A stretch of 64,000 nt of DNA, from positions 1,445,662-1,509,661 of the forward strand of contig MOYA01000001.1 of assembly GCA_001899315.1 (NCBI GenBank), read 5' to 3'. The notes under the pieces were generated by a model. That model was not told where the DNA came from. It was given only the letters and a program-made list of their open reading frames with translations, and ran no database searches. Origin of the DNA: Candidatus Obscuribacter phosphatis. GTDB lineage: Bacteria; Cyanobacteriota; Vampirovibrionia; Obscuribacterales; Obscuribacteraceae. Below, in pieces: positions 8,270 to 16,329 of this stretch (positions within the stretch are counted from its first letter, which is position 1; every line of letters begins with the position of its first letter). Both the position numbers and the translations under genes were made by a program.

Positions 8270-9418
8270 ATGGTTGCAAAATTGGTCTACACAAAACGCA
8301 TTTTCAAGCCCGAGGCCGCCGAAGAAACAGTCTTTCTATTAGAAGACGGCCTAATCAAAGCCCTCTATAAAGAGGACGAAGTCCCCGCCGCCTTGGAAAA
8401 GCAAGCTCAAACTCTAGACCTGCGTCAATTGCTTGCCATACCGGGCATGATCGACCTACAGATGAACGGCGCCCCCTTTTGCGATTTTTGGCAAGACCTC
8501 AGCCCGGACGATGTAAAGAAGCTAAGACTGGAGCAAGCCCAAAAGGGTGTAACCAGTTTCCTTCCTACGCTCATTACCGATTCGCTGCCTTCTCTAATCA
8601 AGCACCGAGACTTTCTTAAGAAGCAGGGTGCCGGCAAACCTATCGACAATGCCAAAATAGACCAGGCTGAGCGTGGTCTTGCTCGCATGCCGGGCATTCA
8701 TCTTGAAGGTCCTTATCTGTCGCCGTTCAAGCCGGGTGTACACCCGCCCGAATGGGTGCTACCAATTGAAACAGCCTTGCAAGAAGGCAGCCTTGCTACC
8801 CTCATTGACGACTCGATAAAGATGGTCACTGCCGCTCTAGAGGGCGACCCGGACGGCAGTTTCCAAAGCTTTCTACAGGCTAGAGGGGTAGCCGTGTCGC
8901 TTGGACACACCAATGCCACTTTTGCAGAGGCAAATCGCTCTTTTGACCGCGGCGCTCGCTTGCTTACCCATGCCTTCAATGCCATGGCGCCTTTATTGCA
9001 CCGCAAACCCGGCGCTATCGGTGCCGCCCTTTTGGACAAAAGAGTAAGTACATGTTTGATTGCAGACGGCTTGCACGTTCTGCCCCCTATCTGCCAGCTC
9101 ATCTTTGAACTGAAAGGCTCCGACCGCTTGATTCTTGTCTCTGACCGAGCCGCCATCGGCACATCACAGGGCGAATTGGTCGGTTCATCGATTTCACTGG
9201 ATGATGCCCTGCGCAATATGATTGATTGGGGTATTTGCAGTCTCGGCGAGGCCGCTATGATGGCTTCGACCAATGCCGCCAGAGCCATTTCGCTCTCTGG
9301 GCTGATAGGCACACTGGCACCAGGTTTTCATGCCGATATTGCTTTCTTGGATGATCAACTGCAGACAGTCGAAACAATGATAGGCGGCTATCTTTCTTCT
9401 GAATACAAGCAAAACTAG
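8270..9418 (+). CDS. nagA: N-acetylglucosamine-6-phosphate deacetylase
   Basis: Removes the acetyl group from GlcNAc-6-phosphate during recycling of peptidoglycan or chitin sugars; cytosolic. ATG 8270 is preferred over TTG 8249 because GAGG precedes it. Amidohydrolase landmarks are in order: PGMIDLQMNG, IHLEGPYLS with the metal-ligand Glu146, SLGHTNA (His213), THAFNAM (His234), IADGLHV, and LVSDRAAIG with the likely catalytic Asp292. The more usual form of the last motif is LVTDAM, so this copy is slightly divergent but keeps the key residues. The gene is transcribed alone; nagB is not nearby. Confidence 0.92.
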   Translation: MVAKLVYTKRIFKPEAAEETVFLLEDGLIKALYKEDEVPAALEKQAQTLDLRQLLAIPGMIDLQMNGAPFCDFWQDLSPDDVKKLRLEQAQKGVTSFLPTLITDSLPSLIKHRDFLKKQGAGKPIDNAKIDQAERGLARMPGIHLEGPYLSPFKPGVHPPEWVLPIETALQEGSLATLIDDSIKMVTAALEGDPDGSFQSFLQARGVAVSLGHTNATFAEANRSFDRGARLLTHAFNAMAPLLHRKPGAIGAALLDKRVSTCLIADGLHVLPPICQLIFELKGSDRLILVSDRAAIGTSQGELVGSSISLDDALRNMIDWGICSLGEAAMMASTNAARAISLSGLIGTLAPGFHADIAFLDDQLQTVETMIGGYLSSEYKQN

Positions 9419-9510
9419 AACACTCTGCTGCTAAAGATAAGAAACAGTTATCACTTGGTTTCTTTTACTCATTTGCAAATGGTCTTATACTGCCTAAGTC
9501 GGTAGCTTAA

Positions 9511-10281
9511 GTGATCGCTCTGTCCGCAGCTCTTTTGCGACAGCTTGGAGAAAAACGGTTGAAAGCTTTGAGAAGACAAAAGCGAAGCAAAACCAAGCTC
9601 AGTCTAGCTTTATTGACTGCATTCAGTCTGCCCATATTGGCTATGTTTTTGGGCGGCTGCAGCCGTGCAGTGAGTGTCGAAACTTTCGATCTTAACTCTT
9701 ACCTGACCAGGCAAGAGGGCGTGCAAATGTATGCAGGTGAGACCAAACGAAGCCTTGAACAAGAAGCTGAGAGCGGTAATATCGAAGCAATCTCTAAACT
9801 CGGTGTCTATAGCTTGCTCGGTTATGGCGGCACCGCCGACCCTACTTTAGCCAATAAATATCTGACTAAAGCCGCCTTGGCTGGCAATAAGCGGGCTGAG
9901 CTTTGCCTCGGTGTGCTTAACTGGCAAAAGACCAAGGGCAAACCTAAAGATGATCCTGATGCGACAAAGATCCGTCTGCAGGCCTACAAATTACTCTTAG
10001 AAGCAAGCAAAGGTATTGGGCAAGATGCCGAGACAGCGCGCGAGCTGGCTGTTTCTATGGAGAAGGATCTACCAAGCGACAAAGAAGAAGCGATCAAAAG
10101 GTTAGAGGGACTGGAATTGATCCCTGCTGATCCAGAGAAAATCGAAAGCCAAAGCGAGCCAAATAGCCCTCAGACAAAGCCGAGCGAAAGCAGCGAGAGC
10201 CAAGCTACAGGCGAGAGCAAAGCTACGGGCGAGAGCCAAGCTGAAGAAATACCTAAAGGCACTAAAGATAGCAACAAATAG
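9511..10281 (+). CDS. Sel1/TPR-like lipoprotein
   Basis: A predicted lipoprotein: a basic start, hydrophobic segment LSLALLTAFSLPILAMF and lipobox LGGC near residue 50. The long n-region suggests that TTG 9559 (GGAG 8 bases upstream) may be the true start rather than GTG 9511. The mature part has Sel1-type helix pairs (SGNIEAISKLGVYSLLGYGG and LTKAALAGNKRAELCLGVL), which usually mediate protein contacts. The tail is disordered and holds an 18-base tandem unit (ESQATG, ESKATG, ESQA) at 10195-10242. A possible promoter (TTTACT 9464, TATACT 9486) lies upstream. Specific function unknown. Confidence 0.75.
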   Translation: MIALSAALLRQLGEKRLKALRRQKRSKTKLSLALLTAFSLPILAMFLGGCSRAVSVETFDLNSYLTRQEGVQMYAGETKRSLEQEAESGNIEAISKLGVYSLLGYGGTADPTLANKYLTKAALAGNKRAELCLGVLNWQKTKGKPKDDPDATKIRLQAYKLLLEASKGIGQDAETARELAVSMEKDLPSDKEEAIKRLEGLELIPADPEKIESQSEPNSPQTKPSESSESQATGESKATGESQAEEIPKGTKDSNK

Positions 10282-10316
10282 CCGCTAGCTCAGACTTTGG
10301 CTATTTGCCTTTTTTG
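10276..10316. terminator. terminator between two convergent genes
   Basis: AAATAGCC (10276-10283) pairs with GGCTATTT (10299-10306), followed by GCC and six T (10310-10315). It overlaps the stop codons of the converging genes at 9511-10281 and 10301-11521. The T-run serves the plus-strand gene best. Confidence 0.6.
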
Positions 10317-11521
10317 TTGCGTGAGATAGAAAAGCCTGCCACCACGGCTCCCACCAAGGCTCCACCGATGACGGAGGACATTCTGCCCCGCCACTGCTGG
10401 TCCATATAGCGCTTTACCTTTTCTTCCTTAACTTCAACAATCGATTTTTCGTAATCACTGACTCGGTCGTTGCGTACCGCATAAATCGCTTCTTCTTTGC
10501 TGAGAGTGCCCTTAGCCAGAAGTCCGTGGGCTCTGAGAGCGACTTTAGCATCATCGACACCAATCAAACCAAGCTCGATAAAGAAACGAGCTGACCGCTC
10601 TGGATCGCGCAGCATGGCTTCGTATCGCTTTTGCACATCGCCCTGACTGAATAAACCAGACTGCTTGAGCAAGTCGACCAATCTAAGTTCACTATCGGCA
10701 ACAGGCTTGGCTTCTTTCTTCGCTTCTTTAGACTCTTTGGGTTCTTTAGATTCGCTGGCTCTAGCTTCACTAGCCTTGACTGCTTTCTCGGCTGCCTGCT
10801 TTTCTTCTGCCTTTTTGTCTATCTCCGGTGCAATTGTGACGGTGGTTACGGCAGTGGCTTCTATCTGGTCGTTCTTGCGCTCACTTTCTTTGTAAGTTGA
10901 ATGGGCGCGCAAAGATTCTTCTGCTTTGAGCCAATGCAAGAAAATCTCCTGAATTTCTTTCACACCCTCGTCTCTGCCGGTCACGCCTCTGACGATGTTT
11001 TTGTGAACGCTCAAGATTGAGGGAAAGAGACTGGGTGAAAGTAAACCTTGAAGAACAAGAGTAGTGCCAAGGGGCACCCCATTGTCAAAGCTTGTCTGCA
11101 TGGCTTTGACCAGATCATCTTCAGAGATGATGTTCGAATCGAGCAAAAGCTCGCCTAAACTTTCGGCAGTATCGAGCAAAGCCATTCTTTGGCTTTCAGT
11201 GGTTAAGGCTTCAGCCAACTCGATACGGTCTTCATGCACTCTTTTAAGCGTCTCGATGCCGCCGTCGACAGAAAGAGACCCCTCTTTTATCAGTCTTTGC
11301 AGTTGCAGAGCGCCTTCCAACACGTCTTCTCTGACACAGCCGCTCATGGTCAAGACCCGACCAATGGGCACGGCCAATCTCTTCGATACTTGAATGGCCT
11401 CAGTCATTTCAGCTGAACTAACTATAGAAGCCCCAACTAGAAGTTCACCTACCTTAACGGCCTTAACCGACTTTCTGCTGTCTTCCATTTCACTGGTCTT
11501 ACTGGCTTCTAAAGATGTCAC
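10301..11521 (-). CDS. MshEN-like repeat protein with C-terminal membrane anchor
   Basis: 406 residues. Two units resemble the N-terminal MshEN/GspE-N domain: KVGELLVGASIVSSAEMTEA with a partner half to about residue 80, and SLGELLLDSNIISEDDLVKA with a partner half around 118-170. The spacing (LG.LL...I......L..A, then P.G..L...G.) is that of the MshEN fold, which in some secretion ATPases binds c-di-GMP. No ATPase domain follows. Instead there is a Lys/Glu/Ala-rich linker (about 235-290), a third helical region, and a hydrophobic segment near the C-terminus (SVIGGALVGAVVAGFSI) ending in basic residues. GTG 11521 is used; ATG at residue 12 is possible. I infer a membrane-anchored sensor or adaptor. 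Confidence 0.7.
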   Translation of the reverse strand: MTSLEASKTSEMEDSRKSVKAVKVGELLVGASIVSSAEMTEAIQVSKRLAVPIGRVLTMSGCVREDVLEGALQLQRLIKEGSLSVDGGIETLKRVHEDRIELAEALTTESQRMALLDTAESLGELLLDSNIISEDDLVKAMQTSFDNGVPLGTTLVLQGLLSPSLFPSILSVHKNIVRGVTGRDEGVKEIQEIFLHWLKAEESLRAHSTYKESERKNDQIEATAVTTVTIAPEIDKKAEEKQAAEKAVKASEARASESKEPKESKEAKKEAKPVADSELRLVDLLKQSGLFSQGDVQKRYEAMLRDPERSARFFIELGLIGVDDAKVALRAHGLLAKGTLSKEEAIYAVRNDRVSDYEKSIVEVKEEKVKRYMDQQWRGRMSSVIGGALVGAVVAGFSISRNKKGK

Positions 11522-11701
11522 TGGTCTACCCTGCTTGGAAACGCCACAGACCTGCGGTCGCCCCGCAAGTCCAAATATATGTTATGTCCACCATTTTACA
11601 GGCAAAACCGTCCCCACAGATATAAAAAAGAGAGACCTTGCCCCGTAGCGGGCATAACATGGGCGTAGATGAACAAATTCTAGCTCGCCCCCGGAGGGAC
11701 T

Positions 11702-12751
11702 ATGTTCCGTATCTTGCCTCTTGCCCGTAAAAGCACAGCAATCACTTACGCTCTTTCACTTTTGGTGGTTTCAGCCTGTAGCGTGAGGTCTGGAGGGGCG
11801 CAGGGGCTAATGGAATACGGCGGCTTGATGGCCATGCCTAAGAACCTGCCCTCGGCCGGAACCATCAACGCCATGACTAGCCCCTACAGCAAGTTGTCCC
11901 TGCCGGGAGGTGGGTCAGGTGGCTCTAGCGCAGCCGGAAGCGTTATGTCGGCAGTGCAGTCTATTGGTCCGGACGGCTCGATAACCATCGACCCTAAGAA
12001 AGTAAAGGAAATCTCTCTCAAGGCTGAAAAGTCTTATCAAACGGCTCTTAGCAAACTAAAGATCAGCAAACCCAGTGCTAAAGATTTAAAAGAGGCTGAA
12101 ACCGCCCTGCGCGAGACAATCACTCTGCGTAATTCGGTTTGGGGCTATAGCGACCCTTCCATGCCCATCTTGCTCAATCAACTGGGCTCAGTTTATGAAA
12201 AGCAGGGTCAGACCGCCAGCGCCGAAGCTTGCTATCGAAACGCCTTGGTCTATCAAGCCAAGAAAAATGGCAGCAGTTATGAACGAGTGCCAAGTTTGCA
12301 GAGCCTTGGTCGGCTCTATGAAAAACAAGGCAAGCTCAAAGAGGCGGTCGATAACTTCAATCAAGTTTCGCAGCTCATCGACAGACAAGATGGCGAAAAC
12401 AGCAACAAGGCTCTCAAAGCCAGGTTAGACCTGGCTAGAGTCTCTTCGCTCTTAGATAAAGCCGACACCGAGCCGCTTTTTGAGAAATGTCTGAAAACCT
12501 TTGCTGCCCTGCCCGAAAGCGACCCTGGTAAGACTGACGGTTCTTTGGCCAAGCAGATTATAGAAAGCTATGGCGGCTATCTTAGTAAGAAGGGCAAAAC
12601 GGCTGAACTGAGTGCCTTGAATGAAAGATTTGCACCAAAGTCAGCCGAATCGGAAGTGACTGAAAAGCAGGCTCAAGAAAACAAGCTAGACAAAAAGAGC
12701 GATAAAGACGAAACAGTTAAGGCAGATCCCGAGCAAAAGTCAGAGAAATAG
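11702..12751 (+). CDS. TPR lipoprotein
   Basis: The start ATG 11702 has a strong GGAGG 5 bases upstream. Signal peptide and lipobox (LLVVSAC, Cys near 26) indicate a lipoprotein. A Gly/Ser-rich stretch (about 60-85) is followed by a TPR array from about 110 to 310 of the kinesin-light-chain type: ETITLRNSVWGYSDPSMPIL, LGSVYEKQGQTASAEACYRN, LGRLYEKQGKLKEAVDNFNQ. The C-terminal 40 residues are charged and disordered. Probably an envelope scaffold; the partner is unknown. It stands alone on this strand. Confidence 0.8.
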   Translation: MFRILPLARKSTAITYALSLLVVSACSVRSGGAQGLMEYGGLMAMPKNLPSAGTINAMTSPYSKLSLPGGGSGGSSAAGSVMSAVQSIGPDGSITIDPKKVKEISLKAEKSYQTALSKLKISKPSAKDLKEAETALRETITLRNSVWGYSDPSMPILLNQLGSVYEKQGQTASAEACYRNALVYQAKKNGSSYERVPSLQSLGRLYEKQGKLKEAVDNFNQVSQLIDRQDGENSNKALKARLDLARVSSLLDKADTEPLFEKCLKTFAALPESDPGKTDGSLAKQIIESYGGYLSKKGKTAELSALNERFAPKSAESEVTEKQAQENKLDKKSDKDETVKADPEQKSEK

Positions 12752-12767
12752 AAGCTTGCCGAGGCTC

Positions 12768-14255
12768 TTAAACAGCACTCTCAAACAAAATCGCTTGAGG
12801 CGGCGTAGCATCAGGAGGGTAGAGAAACTCAATGCTGACATCTTTGTAGTCATAAGGCTCTATCAGAAGCTCTTTTAGAGATTCGGCTTTCTGTCCGCGG
12901 TGCAAAACTATATGGAAGTAAGTTTCTTTCTTGTCTTCGCTTAGCTTTATAGAACCTCTATAAAAGACCGGTGCAGTCTTCATATCGCCAGGCAAGAAAT
13001 ACAGCTGTTTTTCTTTCTTGCCATTCTTGCCGTCTTTCTTTAGTGGACAAGCAAAAGAAACTTTTACAAGACGGGCAGAGTTAGTAGTGTTCTCGATTCT
13101 GAAACTTAGTTTGTGATAGACGGCATAATTGCCTTGCGCCCTATATGCGGTATCAAAATAGCGGCGATACATTGGAGCGGCTTGAATACTTCCCCCCAAT
13201 CCAAAGGTGCCACCCTTGAGAGTGGAGACTGGAAAGGCGAGACTGAGAGCTTTGTTATTGATATCGATATGATTGTGACTATTGAAAGTCAAACCTTTGG
13301 AAATGCCCGCCACTCGTCCGTAAATTATTCCGCCTTTAGCATCAGGATTACTGGGAAAATGCTTGGCGCTTTCACGGGGCAAGGGACGATCGATGCTCAT
13401 AGCCAGCTTGAGAGGTTGGTCAGGACCCAAGTCCTCGGCATTGTCGACAAAACTGCTGACTAAAAACAATCGCACTGGTCTATCTGTTTCAAACCAACCG
13501 ATATAAGACCTGCCGTTTAGAGCGGGGGTAAGCGCTCGGGTCGGTACATCGAGATTCTCTAGCAAAGTACAGCCCTGGGGCTTGCATTCTACAACTTTAG
13601 TATTTTCTTTTGGGTAGTCTTTCTGGGCAATACCTGTGACAAAGTCATAACTTAAGCGATCACCGGGACCGGCATAACGAGCCTTGATCTGGCAGTCGCC
13701 ACTTTCACCGAGTATTTCTAGATCGGGGATATCTTTGACAAATGGTGCATCAGGTTGACTGAGATAAGTACTGCGTTTGAGCAATTTGATGTGAGCCTGT
13801 TTAGCACTCTCGTTTTTAGCATAAAGTGACAATCGCAGCAGTTTGGGCGGCGACTGGTCTTGCTTGTTTATATGGTGTATGAACACACCAAATTTGCCCT
13901 TAAACCGATAAGAAAGATGAGCATCGGGAAACTCGGCGCCCCCGGCTTCAAGAGTAGAAAGAAGTACCTTTGGAGAGCCATCTTGCCCGGGTACCACCTC
14001 GGGCATGTTGCTGTTAAAGAGAGGCAGAGCATCAAGCTTGCCGCTCAGAGCCCTAATCTCAAAAGAGATTCCCTGCTCTTGGGGCTTTTCCGCAGTTACA
14101 GTGGATTTGGCGGGCTCGGCAAAAGCAGCACCGCAGCTAATGCCGCCGCTAACCAAAGACAATGCCAATGCGAAAGAGGCTAAAGCAATTGCATTCACGC
14201 TCTTAGAGTTTGAATTAGCACGGGAGCGAAAGAGCGCCACTTGACATAGTTCCAT
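12768..14255 (-). CDS. secreted DUF3370 protein
   Basis: 495 residues with a signal peptide ending at AAFAEP (about 46). The mature protein shows the DUF3370 pattern: LPLFNSNMPEVVPGQDG, AHLSYRFKGKFGVFIHHINK, STYLSQPDAPFVKDIPDLEI, YAGPGDRL, and later GRVAGISKGLTF and FPVSTLKGGTFGLG. DUF3370 is known almost entirely from Cyanobacteria, where it is an exported protein of unknown function. Its presence here supports a cyanobacterial-phylum origin. The copy has extra insertions with Lys-rich loops but is full length. It is transcribed alone, divergent from the selenoprotein-hemH unit. Confidence 0.85.
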   Translation of the reverse strand: MELCQVALFRSRANSNSKSVNAIALASFALALSLVSGGISCGAAFAEPAKSTVTAEKPQEQGISFEIRALSGKLDALPLFNSNMPEVVPGQDGSPKVLLSTLEAGGAEFPDAHLSYRFKGKFGVFIHHINKQDQSPPKLLRLSLYAKNESAKQAHIKLLKRSTYLSQPDAPFVKDIPDLEILGESGDCQIKARYAGPGDRLSYDFVTGIAQKDYPKENTKVVECKPQGCTLLENLDVPTRALTPALNGRSYIGWFETDRPVRLFLVSSFVDNAEDLGPDQPLKLAMSIDRPLPRESAKHFPSNPDAKGGIIYGRVAGISKGLTFNSHNHIDINNKALSLAFPVSTLKGGTFGLGGSIQAAPMYRRYFDTAYRAQGNYAVYHKLSFRIENTTNSARLVKVSFACPLKKDGKNGKKEKQLYFLPGDMKTAPVFYRGSIKLSEDKKETYFHIVLHRGQKAESLKELLIEPYDYKDVSIEFLYPPDATPPQAILFESAV

Positions 14256-14430
14256 TTATTTAAGCCAGCCGTAAGAATCTGTCGAATTATCAAGCAATAG
14301 TAATGAACGTGCAAGCAGTCTCGAATATCTAATAAAATTAAGTGTCTGCCTCTGCGTAGGCAGATATAACCTAAACAGTGGGCTGAAAAACGGCTCTAAG
14401 ACAAAAATTCATATGAGGTATTCATTGGAG

Positions 14431-14664
14431 ATGAAAACAGTAAACATCACCTATTGCGGTTCCTGAGGCTACAAATCGCGAGCCGTCAGTTTGGCGGCTG
14501 AACTCAAGAAAGAATTAGGTCTGGAAGCCACTCTTCATCAATCATACGGCGGTGTGTTTGAAGTCGAAGTCGGCGGTGATCTGATTTTCTCGAAGTCAAA
14601 ATCAGGCAGATTTCCCAATCAGTCGGAAGTGCTTGAGTTATTGAAAGAAAAACAGCTGAGGTAA
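14431..14664 (+). CDS. SelW-like (Rdx family) selenoprotein with in-frame UGA
   Basis: 77 residues if TGA 14464-14466 is read as selenocysteine. The N-terminus reads MKTVNITYCGSUGYKSRAVS, the CxxU redox motif of the SelW/SelT/SelH (Rdx) thioredoxin-like family in its usual place after the first strand. The rest keeps the family layout: helix LAAELKKELGL, strand Y.GVFEVEVGGDLIFSKSKSG, RFPNQSEVLELLKEK, stop TAA 14662. ATG 14413 is an in-frame alternative start. A SECIS-like hairpin lies just after the UGA. The gene ends 2 bases before hemH, whose ribosome binding site sits in its last codons. Likely a cytosolic thiol oxidoreductase. It is easily missed because standard callers stop at the UGA. 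No Sec machinery genes are in this window, so decoding is inferred. Confidence 0.8.
14481..14499 (+). promoter_or_regulatory. bacterial SECIS-like hairpin
   Basis: AGCCGTC (14481-14487) pairs with GGCGGCT (14493-14499), seven pairs including one U-G, around the loop AGUUU. The loop starts 21 bases after the UGA, within the 16-37 base window known for bacterial SECIS elements, and has a G at its second position as expected for SelB recognition. The hairpin lies inside the coding sequence, as is normal in bacteria. Confidence 0.6.
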
Positions 14665-14666
14665 AA

Positions 14667-15677
14667 GTGACCGGAAAATATGATGCTTTGCTATTTCTCT
14701 CCTTTGGCGGACCCGAAGGCATGGATGACGTCATGCCTTTTCTTGCCAATGTTTTGAGAGGCAAGAATGTACCCGAAGCGCGTATGAAAGAAGTAGCTCA
14801 CCACTATGAGCTCTTTGGCGGTGTCTCGCCGATAAATGCGCAGAACAGGAGACTGATTGCCGCTCTCGAAAGCGAATTGAAAGAGCATGGCATCGATTTG
14901 CCAGTCTACTTCGGCAATCGCAATTGGCATCCGATGCTTGCCGATACCCTAAAAGAGATGGCGCAGGCCGGTGTGAAGAAGGCTCTTTGCTTTGTCACCT
15001 CGGCCTATGCCTCTTATTCCGGCTGCAGACAATATCTAGAAGATATAGAAAAGGCGTCCAAAGAGAGTCAAACTTCTATAGAAATTGATAAGTTGCCGGT
15101 GTTCTTCAACCATCCACTGTTTATTGAAGCCAATGTGGATTGTATTGAAAAGGCACTGAAATCGCAGCCGGACGCTCCCAAAACAGTTCAGATTGCCTTC
15201 ACCGCCCACAGCATACCGATGTCTATGGCTAGCGGCTGCGCCTATAAAGAACAGCTGGAAGCGACCTGTCAAATGACCATAGAGGGTCTAGAGAAAAAAG
15301 GTTTTCAGACTGCAGGCTGGTCGCTGGTTTATCAAAGCCGTAGTGGCCCGCCCAGCCAACCTTGGCTGGAACCAGATATCTGCGATCATTTGACCAGCCT
15401 GGCTGAAAATGGCTGCAAGTCGGTCTTGGTGCATCCGATTGGTTTTGTCAGCGACCATATGGAAATCATCTATGATTTGGACACCGAAGCCAGCGCCAAA
15501 GCCAAAGAACTAGGTATGAACTTTATTCGCAGCCTATCGAGCGGCAATAGCGAGCTTTTCAAAAGGCTGATGGGTAAACTTGTTATAGACCAGATAGAAT
15601 TGGTTAATAAAGACCCCGCGTTGGTCTATAAATGTCCTGCCGATTGCTGTAATTACACGCCCGTGCGTCCAGTTTGA
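14667..15677 (+). CDS. hemH: ferrochelatase (probably coproporphyrin ferrochelatase type)
   Basis: Inserts Fe2+ into a porphyrin at the end of heme synthesis. GTG 14667 has GAGG 5 bases upstream, inside the end of the selenoprotein gene. Family motifs: LLFLSFGGPEG (8-18), FTAHSIPMSMA with metal-ligand His181, YQSRSGPPSQPWLEPDI (222-238), and HPIGFVSDHMEIIYDLD with Glu266. The SGPP..PWLEPD form resembles the coproporphyrin-dependent enzymes of Gram-positive and related bacteria. The C-terminus has three cysteines in CPADCC (323, 327, 328), which could bind a [2Fe-2S] cluster as in some bacterial ferrochelatases; that is inference. It sits in a tight plus-strand unit with the selenoprotein and a Lon-N protein. 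Confidence 0.93.
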   Translation: MTGKYDALLFLSFGGPEGMDDVMPFLANVLRGKNVPEARMKEVAHHYELFGGVSPINAQNRRLIAALESELKEHGIDLPVYFGNRNWHPMLADTLKEMAQAGVKKALCFVTSAYASYSGCRQYLEDIEKASKESQTSIEIDKLPVFFNHPLFIEANVDCIEKALKSQPDAPKTVQIAFTAHSIPMSMASGCAYKEQLEATCQMTIEGLEKKGFQTAGWSLVYQSRSGPPSQPWLEPDICDHLTSLAENGCKSVLVHPIGFVSDHMEIIYDLDTEASAKAKELGMNFIRSLSSGNSELFKRLMGKLVIDQIELVNKDPALVYKCPADCCNYTPVRPV

Positions 15678-15680
15678 CAG

Positions 15681-16319
15681 GTGAAGGGTTTGAGCGAAAA
15701 GAGTACTATCATTCCATTGTTTCCTCTACCTGATGTGGTGCTCTTTCCAGGCAGCCCTTTGCCCTTGCACATATTCGAGCCCCGTTACAGACAGATGGTC
15801 AACACCATCTTGGAAGGGGACAGAATATTTGGAGTGCTTTTGTATGAGCCGGTATCTTCGCATGCGCGGGCTATAGGCTGCACGGCAAAACTCATCGATG
15901 TAGAAAAGCTGCCCGATGGACGTCTGAACATACTGACTGAAGGTGACCGTCGCTTTAGAGTGACTCGCACCATCGAAGACCTGCCTTATCTGCAGGGCGA
16001 AGTTGAGTGGCTGGAAGATGAACCCAGTCATACAGACTGCCAGGAAGTGCAAGCCGAAATCATGACCTATATCAAGGACATTTTGCGACTTTCAAGCAAG
16101 ATCAATAATCGCATCGTCGAATTGCCTGAAGACTTGCCCACAGACCCCATGCGCTTATCATTCTGGGTGGCAGGTACGATGTATAGCGTGCCGGAAGACC
16201 AGCAAGCTCTGCTTGAATTGCAAGATACCTACAACCGGTTGAAGCATGAAGCCAAAGTTCTTTCGGTGACAACTAAGTTTTTGGCGGCAAGAAGTGCTCT
16301 CAAGGATGCAGTCGGCTGA
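15681..16319 (+). CDS. Lon N-terminal (LAN/PUA-like) domain protein
   Basis: 212 residues matching the substrate-binding N-domain of Lon protease without the ATPase and protease parts. The opening motif IPLFPLPDVVLFPGSPLPLHIFEPRYRQM (about 11-39) and the later GCTAKLIDVEKLPDGRLNI and GDRRFRV are typical. The C-terminal half is helical. Stand-alone copies are widespread in Cyanobacteria and other bacteria and their role is unclear. GTG 15681 is 3 bases after the hemH stop; TTG 15690, with GAAGGG just ahead, is an alternative start. Co-transcribed with hemH. Confidence 0.85.
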   Translation: MKGLSEKSTIIPLFPLPDVVLFPGSPLPLHIFEPRYRQMVNTILEGDRIFGVLLYEPVSSHARAIGCTAKLIDVEKLPDGRLNILTEGDRRFRVTRTIEDLPYLQGEVEWLEDEPSHTDCQEVQAEIMTYIKDILRLSSKINNRIVELPEDLPTDPMRLSFWVAGTMYSVPEDQQALLELQDTYNRLKHEAKVLSVTTKFLAARSALKDAVG

Positions 16320-16329
16320 GTTTTCGGCT

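Noticed and set aside
14413-14466. Short ORF ending at the TGA as a leader peptide of hemH
   Set aside because: The frame continues beyond the TGA with a complete Rdx-like fold and a proper stop next to hemH, which a leader peptide would not explain.
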